From a virus, in the IMG/VR virus record IMGVR_UViG_3300010354_000361, positions 1-30,955 of that record: DNA of 30,955 nucleotides; one strand, given 5' to 3'. Position numbers and translations under genes: made by a program. Below the pieces are notes generated by a model. The model was not told the DNA's origin. It worked only from the letters and a program-made list of their open reading frames with translations, and did not search any database. Below, one piece after another: positions 18,001 to 26,558 of the stretch. The stretch's first letter is position 1. Each line of letters starts with the position of its first letter.

Positions 18001-18172
18001 TTTTAAAAAAATGATCTTTAATATAAATTTTATCAGAGACAATTCCTACAATCCTTTCGCTTGAAGCATTAAACTCTTTATGAAAAATTGGCTCTCCATT
18101 ATGTTTTAATGGAAAAGATGTTCTTCCATAAATTGAAGGAGTATAAATTGCACCTAAATCTGAAATGGGCAT
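15077..18172 (-). CDS. Large virion structural protein (1031 residues)
   Basis: The protein starts MPISDLGAIYTPSIYGRTSF. Visible modules: GDEGSGYRTGITTYYIKI (about 495-512) and VGIITGGSGYLYNGT (about 536-550), GxGY-type units; PGLVSIGNEILKYTGIGSTA...GTSRGKLGTIGTSHTAGVPV near 577-640, shared with the neighbouring giants; a VNDVLQIPGQSYRFLGGSQ...VYFYEGF unit near 774-824, common in phage tail proteins; and a C-terminal Arg/Ser-rich segment (QKTRTAQRVVSSDTVRTEVY) before a beta-rich end with many VGI/GIG patches. It lies between the 2789-residue giant and gp8. T4 gp7 has similar length (1032) but I see no sequence match. A baseplate role is inferred from position. Confidence 0.82.
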   Translation of the reverse strand: MPISDLGAIYTPSIYGRTSFPLKHNGEPIFHKEFNASSERIVGIVSDKIYIKDHFFKTGEKLTYSAGSGTSIGIQTNGPGNVGFSSYLPNTVYPIVIDKDNIRVALASTLAYAGEYIGITTTGLGSVHTLTAEKQNSKCLISIDNIIQAPIAAASTVGILTYTSTSLTLENLKNIKIGTLIRLTSGSSKEIAKVSSINYTTKEINISRGDKILGTPTINFTGIITNTPAEILSGQYNIIRDKIYFTEAPLEGKRINLTIPISSVDFADKSFNYFTGNDNIITGTQAVFYSENPPVELENGRAYFLIKSANNTFKFAATLFNAYNNIPLDFSTNSGNAFPVASFQLFLVLPNENSSFHGRVFLRSNYAGNYVFDDISEQFTGIASSFELKVSGVSTVGISSDNGIVLLNNVFQYPESEEAFEYRETGIGTNAKTYIDFVGYGASKSYDVNVKNLPRGGIIVSYGTTSGSLYAPQYPAKGIAVVSAAGTISNIIIGDEGSGYRTGITTYYIKIDNQEIPGSGALGIAYPNAVGIVTGVGIITGGSGYLYNGTSSTLTNSIATLDPNGTPIAVASTAAFITFRGNPVTVNNPGLVSIGNEILKYTGIGSTALTGTSRGKLGTIGTSHTAGVPVVKYEYDYIVKVDDPIRYDNIPLTGSVSGIGASISLKVNEFGEISDLLFTNFGYGYKVGEVLVPSGVLGVSTQTTNDKLHITINEVSKDEFSAWNVGFIRKLEDLTSKVNGQRTIFTLFEKVDTGAGVVIKRTSFESNPASEIDLEQNLLIFVNDVLQIPGQSYRFLGGSQLEFTEPPTLGSSIKVYFYEGFTGDAQFTQPQTDVKEGDKLKIQRNIFSQFPLEQKTRTAQRVVSSDTVRTEVYSDRGLSNSSSQRRSVSWTRQKSDLIVNGEYIFKTRDSYQAGITSMSILSLTYDADPGVGVQTARITTTSGTFIGVNTNIIGLNTNAGIGSLVQIGDYVESLYVSVGTTVVAIGASFIDIGIPDVGISTGANVFIGPVAFSSSPSGTNVRPLTFYRKNP

Positions 18173-18187
18173 TTTTTGAAATATTTA

Positions 18188-21100
18188 TTAGATATTAGGA
18201 GTGAGAATATTCTTTTTAACTACTTTAAAGTTGTAGGTAGCTGATTGGGATGGTGTTACTGTCAATGTATATTTTCCTAGTCCTGGATTGTATACATTAT
18301 CAAATGTAAATTGTTCAACAAAACTAGAAACACCTACAAATCCATATCCCACTAAATTGTTATAATCTTGGAAATGAACTGAATTTAATTGGAATAATGC
18401 TCTTTGAGTAGTTACTCCTACTGTTTTTTCAACTTGAATAATATATTTTGATGCTGCATAGATATCTGGAACTGTTGTCAATCCAATAGGACTTCCGCCA
18501 GTGTAATTATAGTTTTCACTAGTTAATACACTTAAATTATTAGAAACAACATATGGAGACCTAGCATTTTTGTTTATTATTTGTAGGTTTGTAAATACTG
18601 TTACTCCTATTCCTAAAACTGGAGTATATGTAAATTGAACTGCTCCAGATGAGGTAGTAACCCCAATTGTTCCTAATTGCTTAGTTTGTGAGTCTGCATA
18701 ATAATTAATATCAATTATATTGTTTATATTTTTGACAAAACTAAACTCAAATGCAGTTTCTATTCTATTTTGAGCAGAAGAAATTCCAACAACTCCAGTT
18801 CCAGATTGCAAATCTGAAAGAGGATAACTATAAAGAGTATATGTTGTAATTCCAGCAGTTGCTGCATAACCAACTGTTTGTTCTATAACATCAACATATC
18901 CATAAGAAGTGCTTGTAAGACCAGGAGCACTATTTACAGTATCTCTGACAGCAGTTACTTTATAGCTATTGAATATATTTCTAGGCACAAAGTTTAAAGA
19001 TATTTCATTTATATCTGTATCACTAACTTTTGCTTTCATTTCTCCTAAAGGAGGTTGTGGAGATCCAGCAGCATTGTAAAAATCATAGTAATACCCATAA
19101 GAAGTAAGATTGATAACATCTCCTGTTCTTGTTAAAAGCATATCAAAAACTTGAGGTTTTTCAAATGCTCCAAAGAAAGATACTGTTCCAGCAATAAAGA
19201 AATAGTATTTTAATACTATATTATTGGTTGTGTCCACAGTATCAATTGGAACCTCAACAAATGGAGAAGTATCAGTATCAAATAAAGAAGCAACATCATC
19301 TACAGAAAGAACTCTATTTTTTTCAGACAGTAAAAAGTCAGACAGTTTTTTAGTTCCAAATTTTAGATACTCTGAGTATATGCCATCACTTTCATCAATA
19401 TCTTCTTCTACGACCAAATCAAAGTTTGATACAGTGTTTATATCTTGTTCAGACACAAGAGTAATATTAAGGGCAGAAGCTGAATCTGATGTTACTGTTA
19501 AAGTTTTAGCTATTCCAACTGGCAAATCTGATTCAATTGACAAATCTCCAAATCCCTTATACCCAGATACATGTGAAATATCTGATACTATGGATTTCCA
19601 ATCAGAAAGAGATTTTTTGCTCTTTAAACTATAAGAAAAGTTTTGATAATAGTCATTATCTGGAAGTTTTTGTAAAATAGTAGATAAATTTCCTCTGGAT
19701 AATTTCCATCCTATTTGTTCAGAAACACTAGAATCTAATGTTAAAGAAGCACTGAACTTTTCAACACTAAAAACTTCAGATGTTGCGTATGTAGATTTGC
19801 CACGTATAATATCTCCAGATTTTATGGATGAAGAATTATGAACTTTAACTACATCTGAAATAGGTTCATTTATTTCATTGTTTAAAATTTCAACATCATA
19901 TGGAGACAAAAGTTCATTATTTGCATATTTTGTTTTAACTAAAATTGGATTAAATTTTGCTAGTTCATTATATTTTACAACTCCAGCATTAAATGTACTA
20001 GAACTAAAAGTTCCTGGGAATTTTGGAAGTTCATATCTGATAATAGCAGCATCAGGAGAACTAAAGTTTGGATTTACATATGTGACTACAAATGGATCAT
20101 AGTCATAATCTGAACTGTTAAATCCAGATCCACCAGTACTAGATATATTTTCAACATAAATTAAATCACCAACTGATATTGGTAGTGGATTTGCTGTAGA
20201 AAATCCTGAAATAGGTGTTTCTAGCCTCAATTCAATTTCATAAGGAGCAGATCCTGAAGAAGTAGCATCTAAAATTCTGATTCCATTTGAATTTCCAATT
20301 GGAGCAATAAAGTCATCAGTAGATTTTAAATTTGTTGATGGATTGGTAATTACAACTCTTCCTACAATATTAGTATCGGAAACAATAGATGCTTTAAAAG
20401 TAGGATCTATTTGATTTGTAACTTTGTTATATAACAGAATAGAGGGAGGAAGTTGATATTTTTTACCACGATCTAGTATTTCAACACTGCCTACTTGATA
20501 ACTATTTTTTGTTCTTAATGCAACAAAAGCATTAGATACTGGTGATAAAGTTTTATCACTGGGATATACACTTTCAGTATTTAAAATCTTTAATGATTGA
20601 ATTCTTCCAATAGTTGATGTAATTGGATAAAGATCTGCTCCTTTTCCAGATTGAGTAGTTATTGATTTTACTGAGGGAATTTTTTCATAAGATGACCCCC
20701 CATAAATTAATTTTACAGAATCAATAGGACCTTTAATTCCAGAATCTAAAATTGAATAATTTAAATCAGACAATGCACTAGTATATTGTGATCTTTCTGG
20801 AAATACTGGCAAATTATAAGAGAATGATGTTGTTCCTGCACTTATTATAGAACTTTCTATACTATACAAACTTGTTTCAACTTTTATTTCATTATTTCCA
20901 TCTACAGAAACATCTGGATAAATGGCATCATTGGTTGTTAGATTTTTTAAATTATAGTACAATAGTGGTGGAGTATATTCTGAAACTTTAAGAGTTAAAG
21001 TTGTTGGTGTTTTGAAAACTTCTACTCCATTTTCATCATTTCCAAAATATGGATTTCTAAAAAACTCATCTGAATATATGTTAAAATCTTTTCCTGCAAT

Positions 21101-24100
21101 TGTGGGACTAGTTAAATCAAATACAACAGTTTCATTAGCATATACTCTGACTTTTGGATTTATTTGATTGTCTATTAAAACCCTTGTTGAAGTTGAGAAT
21201 CCAACTGAATATGTTGTAGTTACCCCTGAGATAACATTTACTCTTATATTGTTTCCAACTGACAATCCATGAGAAGATGCAGTTGATACATTAACATTTA
21301 CTTGGGTGACTGATCCAGTAACTACATCAGATCTTTGAGTTTGGAATTTATGTAAATCTCCAGTTCCTGCAGATGTATACTTTAATAGATAATCCCTATT
21401 TTTTACATTTCTTTTATCTTCTACAAGTCCTATTACATCTCTGTTTATTTTTACAACATATAATTCTGGCAAACTATCCAAATCTCCAGCATCCGTAACA
21501 ATTGTAGAGGAGTCTGTTGTATAGACAACTCTTTCACCATCTCTAAAATTATTAAATGGTAGATAAATTCCTCCATTTTCAACAAATTTTGTTTGAGAAA
21601 CACCAATTCCATATGGATAAATTGTCAGATTATTTCCTGCTCCAGCTGCTGTGCTTACTCCTACTGAAACTGATCTAGCAGATTTAAAGTAATAAGACTC
21701 ATTTAAATTAACTGCTGGATTTTTAAAGTTTATTGGAGATCTAAAAGTAAATCTTGAGGAGTTTTCAGTTACTGTTGATCCAATTGAATATCCTGGGGAT
21801 CCACTTTGCCTTAGCACATTTAATCTTCCATTTATTCTATCTAATCCTATTATTTTTAAAACTTCAGATTCTATCTTAAGTTCTTCATCAACTCTATAGT
21901 TAATAATAGAATCTTTAACTCTAATGCTAGTAACTAATCCTGTGATGTGGTATGGATTAACAGATTCTATTAAATTAGTAGATCTTTTTTCAACATTAAT
22001 TTTTACAAACCCTTCAATTCCAGAAAAATCTGTAGTTGAAATTCCACTTATATTGACATAAGTTTGAGATGCAAAGTTATGAGCAGTTGTTGCTACTCCT
22101 ACAAAACCATCTGCATTAGAGACAAATGTTACATTTGTAAATGTTGTAATTCCAGAACTAAGTACATTTACTCCAACACCAGCAACAGATTCAACCTCCC
22201 CAAATGCTCCTATTCCTCCTCCAGATTCATCCTCAAATTCAATATTATCTCCCTTTTCATATCCTAGTCCACCATCAATTACTTTTATAGAAGTAATTTT
22301 TCCTGGTTTTATTGAAGAAACAATTGCATCGGGCTTAATTGTATTAGTGTTTAATTCAAAAAATTCATAATAATTTTGTTTGTCTTCTACTCTGTATGGT
22401 TTGGTATATTTAATTATCCCTAATTCATTAAAGTTTAGGTTTTGATTAAAATCTAAATCAAAATTATCATTATTTGGAATATAATTATAAGAATTTCCAA
22501 TTACATATGGAAAGACTGGAACATTATTAGCATCAATAGTGCAATAATAAGCATAAACTCCTTTTGGATATTCTGGAGTTACTGCAAATCTTCCATTATT
22601 TTCGTCTAAGTCACCAGCATTGGTAAATTGATAATCTTCTATACATTCCAGTAATGCTGGAGGACTAATTTTATTTCTAATATAACCACTCCTCATTCTG
22701 GTTATAATTCCAGTGCCATCAGCATTTGCATAAGCATATGGACCATATATTGGACATCCATCATAAGCCCATCCAATTATGGGAGAGTGTTTGTTTGGAT
22801 TAATACCAAAGGAATTTATTAAATTTTGGTCTAAGAAAAATGTTCCAAAGGTGTTTCCAAACTTAGAATATCTAGAACCAAATAAACATCCATTACTTAG
22901 ATTAGATAATCCTAATTTTGAAACTTCATTCAATGTCCAAGTAGTTAAATTAGATTGAACTTTTAATCCAGAACCAGTATTTTGAATTCTTACTGTAGTG
23001 TCACTTGTTGCATATCCAACCCCACCATTTATAACCTTTACATCTATAATTTGACCATAACTAACTTGATTATTATAAATTTCTCCATTACTAATTTGAG
23101 CAACTAATTGTGCTCCATATCCTTGACCTTCTACAATGAATTCAAAATCATTAAAGTAATTCTGTCCAGCATTTTTGACTGCTACTTCAATTATTTTTCC
23201 AGTTTTGTCTACTATTGGTTCAAATTCTGCATCAGAACCTTCCAAAACAATTAGAGTTGGTCTTTTTTGTAAATTAACTACATTTTTGGATCCTAGAAGT
23301 TGTAAAGCTGGTTTTGACAGTCCTCTTTGAACTTTTGCTCCAGTTACTGTTCCTTGAATTACTGGAACTATTGTAGCTCCATAACCAGTAACAGCAGATT
23401 TTGTAGTCCTTATTCTACCATTAACTTTAACCCTAATGGCTGGGTATTGAACAAAATAAGTAGTTAAAGGATCTGTGTTTAAGATATTTAAAATATTTTT
23501 TTTCTCTACATCTTGATATAATGTAAATGAATTATTATCTATTTTATTAACATAATAAATTTTTTCAGGAACAGCTCCATCTAAATAAGTTCCTTCTGCT
23601 GTAATTTCAACTTCTTGTCCATCATCAAACCCATGATTGTCAAAATAAAAAATGTTATCAAATATATTGATGTGTTCTGGACCAAAAGAAAGTTTTTTGT
23701 ATTCAAATCCACTTTGAATTCCAATGAAACTTACTTCATCTATAACTTGAACTTTTTGTAAAGATTTAAATACTTGAATGCCTCCACCAGCAGTTCTAAT
23801 ATTAATTAAATTAGTTCCTCTTAATGCATCATCTCTAGTTGGTGCTAATCTAAAAGAAGTTGCTGCACCAACTTGGGATATGTAATATATCCCTTGATCT
23901 AACAAAGTTCCTTCTTCAACAGCGCTTCCAATTCCAATTGGAGATGTTCCATGAGTTTCATAAGATACAGCTTCTCCATCAATAAATGGATGAATTGAAT
24001 CAAACCTAAAGTCATTAGTTACTGTTCTTACTACAGTGGCAGAAGTAGTGGCATTAAATCGTATGAGTTTATCAATAAATTTCATTTTAACCACTGTTGG

Positions 24101-26557
24101 AACATCTTTTCTATTTCCACCAGTAATTGTAACTACAGGTTCATCTTCATAGTCATAACCTGAATTCATAATTCTCAAACCTTTTAATTCACCTTTCATT
24201 TCTGGAATGATAAAAGTTTGAGTATCTTGATCTGTTGCAGTATAGAATATATCAAATTGAGGGGGATTAATTAAACTATATCCTTCTCCTCCACTCAAAA
24301 CATCTACAGTATCAATTTGTCCATAATAAATTTTATCAAAAGATTTGTAATTTTGTATTTCTACTCCATTTGCAAAAATACCAACTGGTCCTGGTTGAGT
24401 TTCTACTTTATCTTTTTGAAATTTTGGAATTTTGGGAATTTTTTTAAATGTTTTGGTTGTAGAAAATTCATTCCCATATAAAGAAGAACTAGTTAAAACA
24501 ATATTTTCTAATTTACCAGAAATAGTATTGTTTACATCTAATTCTATAAGACTAGTAGATGTTACTCCTATGGTATCTCTGGTCTCTGACAATCTAATTA
24601 GAGATGGACCAATTCTTCTAACATAATAAGTATCTCCAGTATTAAATCCAACTCTATTTGTCCAATTTCCAGATACAGCATATCCAACTACTTTTACTGC
24701 CTCACCTTCATAAAAGTTGTGAAGTCCAATCAAAGTATTATCATTCAATTCAGAAGCAGAAAATTCAAATTCTTTGATATAAGGACTAACTTCATAATCT
24801 GGAAGTCCATTTGATGTTAAGTAGTTAAAGGATGAATCTGCATAAGAATCTTGAATATTTGATGTGTACTTATTATTAATTTGGTTGAATAATTTAGTAA
24901 AAGGAACTGCTTTTGTTTTTTTAAGTTTTCTCCTAAAAAGTATTTCTTTCCCTAGAATACTAGGATCATTTATTTGTTGAATACTAAACTCTTTAGAAAG
25001 AGTTGTTGTTACTTGTAAATTTGAAAGATATAGTTCATACTCTCCGAAATTTTTTACATATAAGTCTACAATATCACCATTAGATAAATTATGATCATAA
25101 TTTGTTATGCATAATCCATTTGATAATGCAAATGCTTCTTTAGATGCAAGTCTAATTCCTGAAGTTATAGTTTCAACTGCTTTTCCTCCATAGATTGTAA
25201 TTGGAAGATTAAATTTTAAAGATTTTATAAAAGTGTTATTGTCAGTATATCCAATATTATCTATTTTTATAGGATCTCCCTCTGAAGCATACAGACTATT
25301 TTCTGCTTTAATTGTAGATAAAACATTGTTAACTCTTAATTTTACTACTTTAGTTACATCTCCATCTTCATAAGAATAAACCAAATTAGTTGCATAAATT
25401 ACAGATTTTCTTAGTATTTCTTGATCTATTAAAGATGATGTAGAATTCTTAGTTGATACACCTAAAAACTGATTATTTGTTTTATCCTGATAACTATATT
25501 CTACCTCATTGATACTAAGAACTCCACTTTGAGGAAATCCTACAGTACTATCAACAAAAATAGAATTTGATCCAGGTATAACAGTTTCTACACAATAAGT
25601 TTTAAATGTTGGTAAAAATTTTCCAGATATTGATCCTTTGGGGTTTAAATTATTAGAGTACCCAGAAAATAGTCTTATTTTATAATAAATTTTTCCTTTG
25701 AGTAAAAATGAATCAACTGCGTAGATTGATCCGTTTGCTGGTTGAACAATAGAATTGTAAGGATCTAAATCTTGATATAATGTTTGTCCTTCTAATTTAA
25801 ATGGATCTCCACTAATTAAATCACAAATAAAAGTTTCAGTTACAATCCATTTGTCATCAGAGGGTGTAAAACAAAATTCTCTAGGTTTAACTACTGTTAC
25901 TTTTTCATTATACAAAACTTTGAATAAAATTTTATATGCTTCATCTGTACCTTTTGACTGATAAAATGCTTTAGCTTTGGATAAGAAATTTTGTGGATTT
26001 ATATTTTCATCAAAATCAACATTTTCAAAGTGTGGAAGATATAAAGACTTTTGTTTTTTAAAAAATTCAATTAAAAATAAATTACTTAAATTTGATACAA
26101 CATCTCCATCAGAGTGACTGTCTGATTCTGTTGTAGAGAATACAAGTAGTTCTGGATTATCTTGATTAGATAAAGATTCTATCCCACTAAATCCTCTTAT
26201 ACATCCAGTAAATGAGTTTGTAGTAATCCCAGTATATGTAATAATTTCATTATTAATCTTTAAAAGGCCATATCTTTCTGGCCAACCTTTTGTAGATTCA
26301 ACACCAATGACATCATCAAAAAAATCTATGTCTTGAGTTAATGTAGTAGAGGAAATTAAATTAGTGCTATTAAAGGAAGAAAAGTTTTTGTAAATAGATA
26401 AATTTTCAGCAAGATCTACAGATCCTCCTTGAAATTCTTGTGATTGATAGTAAGATTTTAAAAATTCTGCAAAATTTGGATTATCCTCTAAAATAAATTC
26501 TGGGATTTGATTCTCAACTACATCACTAATTTTTACTAACTTTTGATTTTCTATCAT
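18188..26557 (-). CDS. Giant putative baseplate wedge protein with YHYH-like domain
   Basis: This 2789-residue protein directly follows gp6, the T4 gene 7 position (T4 gp7 is 1032 residues). The N-terminus VENQIPEFILEDNPNFAEFLKSYYQ is a helical segment I associate with marine T4-like wedge/tail proteins. Modules in order: INNEIITYTGITTNSFTGCIRG (about 92-130); a second VDSTVGFPQSGVLSINEVEY (about 332-355); several GGxGY units (SGGEGYSLINPP, NGGVGYATSDT, DGGLGYEKGDN); a YHYH-like domain at about 1236-1350 (HSPIIGWAYDGCPIYGPYAY, then DLDENNGRFAVTPEYPKG); DNDYYQNFSYSLKSKKSL with ISHVSGYKGFGDL (about 2297-2336); and a C-terminal beta domain. The gp6 stop is one base before the start. A gp7-like wedge role is inference from synteny. 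Its host-contact potential comes from size and modularity. Confidence 0.85.
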   Translation of the reverse strand: MIENQKLVKISDVVENQIPEFILEDNPNFAEFLKSYYQSQEFQGGSVDLAENLSIYKNFSSFNSTNLISSTTLTQDIDFFDDVIGVESTKGWPERYGLLKINNEIITYTGITTNSFTGCIRGFSGIESLSNQDNPELLVFSTTESDSHSDGDVVSNLSNLFLIEFFKKQKSLYLPHFENVDFDENINPQNFLSKAKAFYQSKGTDEAYKILFKVLYNEKVTVVKPREFCFTPSDDKWIVTETFICDLISGDPFKLEGQTLYQDLDPYNSIVQPANGSIYAVDSFLLKGKIYYKIRLFSGYSNNLNPKGSISGKFLPTFKTYCVETVIPGSNSIFVDSTVGFPQSGVLSINEVEYSYQDKTNNQFLGVSTKNSTSSLIDQEILRKSVIYATNLVYSYEDGDVTKVVKLRVNNVLSTIKAENSLYASEGDPIKIDNIGYTDNNTFIKSLKFNLPITIYGGKAVETITSGIRLASKEAFALSNGLCITNYDHNLSNGDIVDLYVKNFGEYELYLSNLQVTTTLSKEFSIQQINDPSILGKEILFRRKLKKTKAVPFTKLFNQINNKYTSNIQDSYADSSFNYLTSNGLPDYEVSPYIKEFEFSASELNDNTLIGLHNFYEGEAVKVVGYAVSGNWTNRVGFNTGDTYYVRRIGPSLIRLSETRDTIGVTSTSLIELDVNNTISGKLENIVLTSSSLYGNEFSTTKTFKKIPKIPKFQKDKVETQPGPVGIFANGVEIQNYKSFDKIYYGQIDTVDVLSGGEGYSLINPPQFDIFYTATDQDTQTFIIPEMKGELKGLRIMNSGYDYEDEPVVTITGGNRKDVPTVVKMKFIDKLIRFNATTSATVVRTVTNDFRFDSIHPFIDGEAVSYETHGTSPIGIGSAVEEGTLLDQGIYYISQVGAATSFRLAPTRDDALRGTNLINIRTAGGGIQVFKSLQKVQVIDEVSFIGIQSGFEYKKLSFGPEHINIFDNIFYFDNHGFDDGQEVEITAEGTYLDGAVPEKIYYVNKIDNNSFTLYQDVEKKNILNILNTDPLTTYFVQYPAIRVKVNGRIRTTKSAVTGYGATIVPVIQGTVTGAKVQRGLSKPALQLLGSKNVVNLQKRPTLIVLEGSDAEFEPIVDKTGKIIEVAVKNAGQNYFNDFEFIVEGQGYGAQLVAQISNGEIYNNQVSYGQIIDVKVINGGVGYATSDTTVRIQNTGSGLKVQSNLTTWTLNEVSKLGLSNLSNGCLFGSRYSKFGNTFGTFFLDQNLINSFGINPNKHSPIIGWAYDGCPIYGPYAYANADGTGIITRMRSGYIRNKISPPALLECIEDYQFTNAGDLDENNGRFAVTPEYPKGVYAYYCTIDANNVPVFPYVIGNSYNYIPNNDNFDLDFNQNLNFNELGIIKYTKPYRVEDKQNYYEFFELNTNTIKPDAIVSSIKPGKITSIKVIDGGLGYEKGDNIEFEDESGGGIGAFGEVESVAGVGVNVLSSGITTFTNVTFVSNADGFVGVATTAHNFASQTYVNISGISTTDFSGIEGFVKINVEKRSTNLIESVNPYHITGLVTSIRVKDSIINYRVDEELKIESEVLKIIGLDRINGRLNVLRQSGSPGYSIGSTVTENSSRFTFRSPINFKNPAVNLNESYYFKSARSVSVGVSTAAGAGNNLTIYPYGIGVSQTKFVENGGIYLPFNNFRDGERVVYTTDSSTIVTDAGDLDSLPELYVVKINRDVIGLVEDKRNVKNRDYLLKYTSAGTGDLHKFQTQRSDVVTGSVTQVNVNVSTASSHGLSVGNNIRVNVISGVTTTYSVGFSTSTRVLIDNQINPKVRVYANETVVFDLTSPTIAGKDFNIYSDEFFRNPYFGNDENGVEVFKTPTTLTLKVSEYTPPLLYYNLKNLTTNDAIYPDVSVDGNNEIKVETSLYSIESSIISAGTTSFSYNLPVFPERSQYTSALSDLNYSILDSGIKGPIDSVKLIYGGSSYEKIPSVKSITTQSGKGADLYPITSTIGRIQSLKILNTESVYPSDKTLSPVSNAFVALRTKNSYQVGSVEILDRGKKYQLPPSILLYNKVTNQIDPTFKASIVSDTNIVGRVVITNPSTNLKSTDDFIAPIGNSNGIRILDATSSGSAPYEIELRLETPISGFSTANPLPISVGDLIYVENISSTGGSGFNSSDYDYDPFVVTYVNPNFSSPDAAIIRYELPKFPGTFSSSTFNAGVVKYNELAKFNPILVKTKYANNELLSPYDVEILNNEINEPISDVVKVHNSSSIKSGDIIRGKSTYATSEVFSVEKFSASLTLDSSVSEQIGWKLSRGNLSTILQKLPDNDYYQNFSYSLKSKKSLSDWKSIVSDISHVSGYKGFGDLSIESDLPVGIAKTLTVTSDSASALNITLVSEQDINTVSNFDLVVEEDIDESDGIYSEYLKFGTKKLSDFLLSEKNRVLSVDDVASLFDTDTSPFVEVPIDTVDTTNNIVLKYYFFIAGTVSFFGAFEKPQVFDMLLTRTGDVINLTSYGYYYDFYNAAGSPQPPLGEMKAKVSDTDINEISLNFVPRNIFNSYKVTAVRDTVNSAPGLTSTSYGYVDVIEQTVGYAATAGITTYTLYSYPLSDLQSGTGVVGISSAQNRIETAFEFSFVKNINNIIDINYYADSQTKQLGTIGVTTSSGAVQFTYTPVLGIGVTVFTNLQIINKNARSPYVVSNNLSVLTSENYNYTGGSPIGLTTVPDIYAASKYIIQVEKTVGVTTQRALFQLNSVHFQDYNNLVGYGFVGVSSFVEQFTFDNVYNPGLGKYTLTVTPSQSATYNFKVVKKNILTPNI
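22507..22849 (-). other. YHYH-like domain within the giant wedge protein
   Basis: Residues about 1237-1350 resemble the YHYH family. Visible landmarks are His1257 in HSPIIGWAYDGCPIYGPYAY, then RSGYIRN, GDLDENNGRFAVTPEYPKG and a terminal VFPYVIG. In the family the segment after the PEYP-like motif usually carries His residues (YHYH); here it reads VYAYYCT around residue 1335, so the name-giving histidines are missing. The recognition comes from memory of the family pattern, not from a search. Confidence 0.6.
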
Positions 26558-26558
26558 C

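Noticed and set aside
15077-18172. T4 gp7 assignment for the 1031-residue protein because of equal length
   Set aside because: Length alone (1031 versus 1032) is coincidence-prone. I see no shared motif, and synteny puts the 2789-residue protein directly after gp6.
18182-18189. AATAAATA promoter-like element before the 1031-residue gene
   Set aside because: It is only nine bases before the ATG, leaving almost no leader, and such words are common in this AT-rich sequence.
19224-19634. 136-codon open frame on the + strand
   Set aside because: It lies opposite the giant wedge gene, lacks a ribosome site and its product is low-complexity Ser/Val-rich, as expected from the antisense of Ser/Thr/Asp-rich coding sequence.
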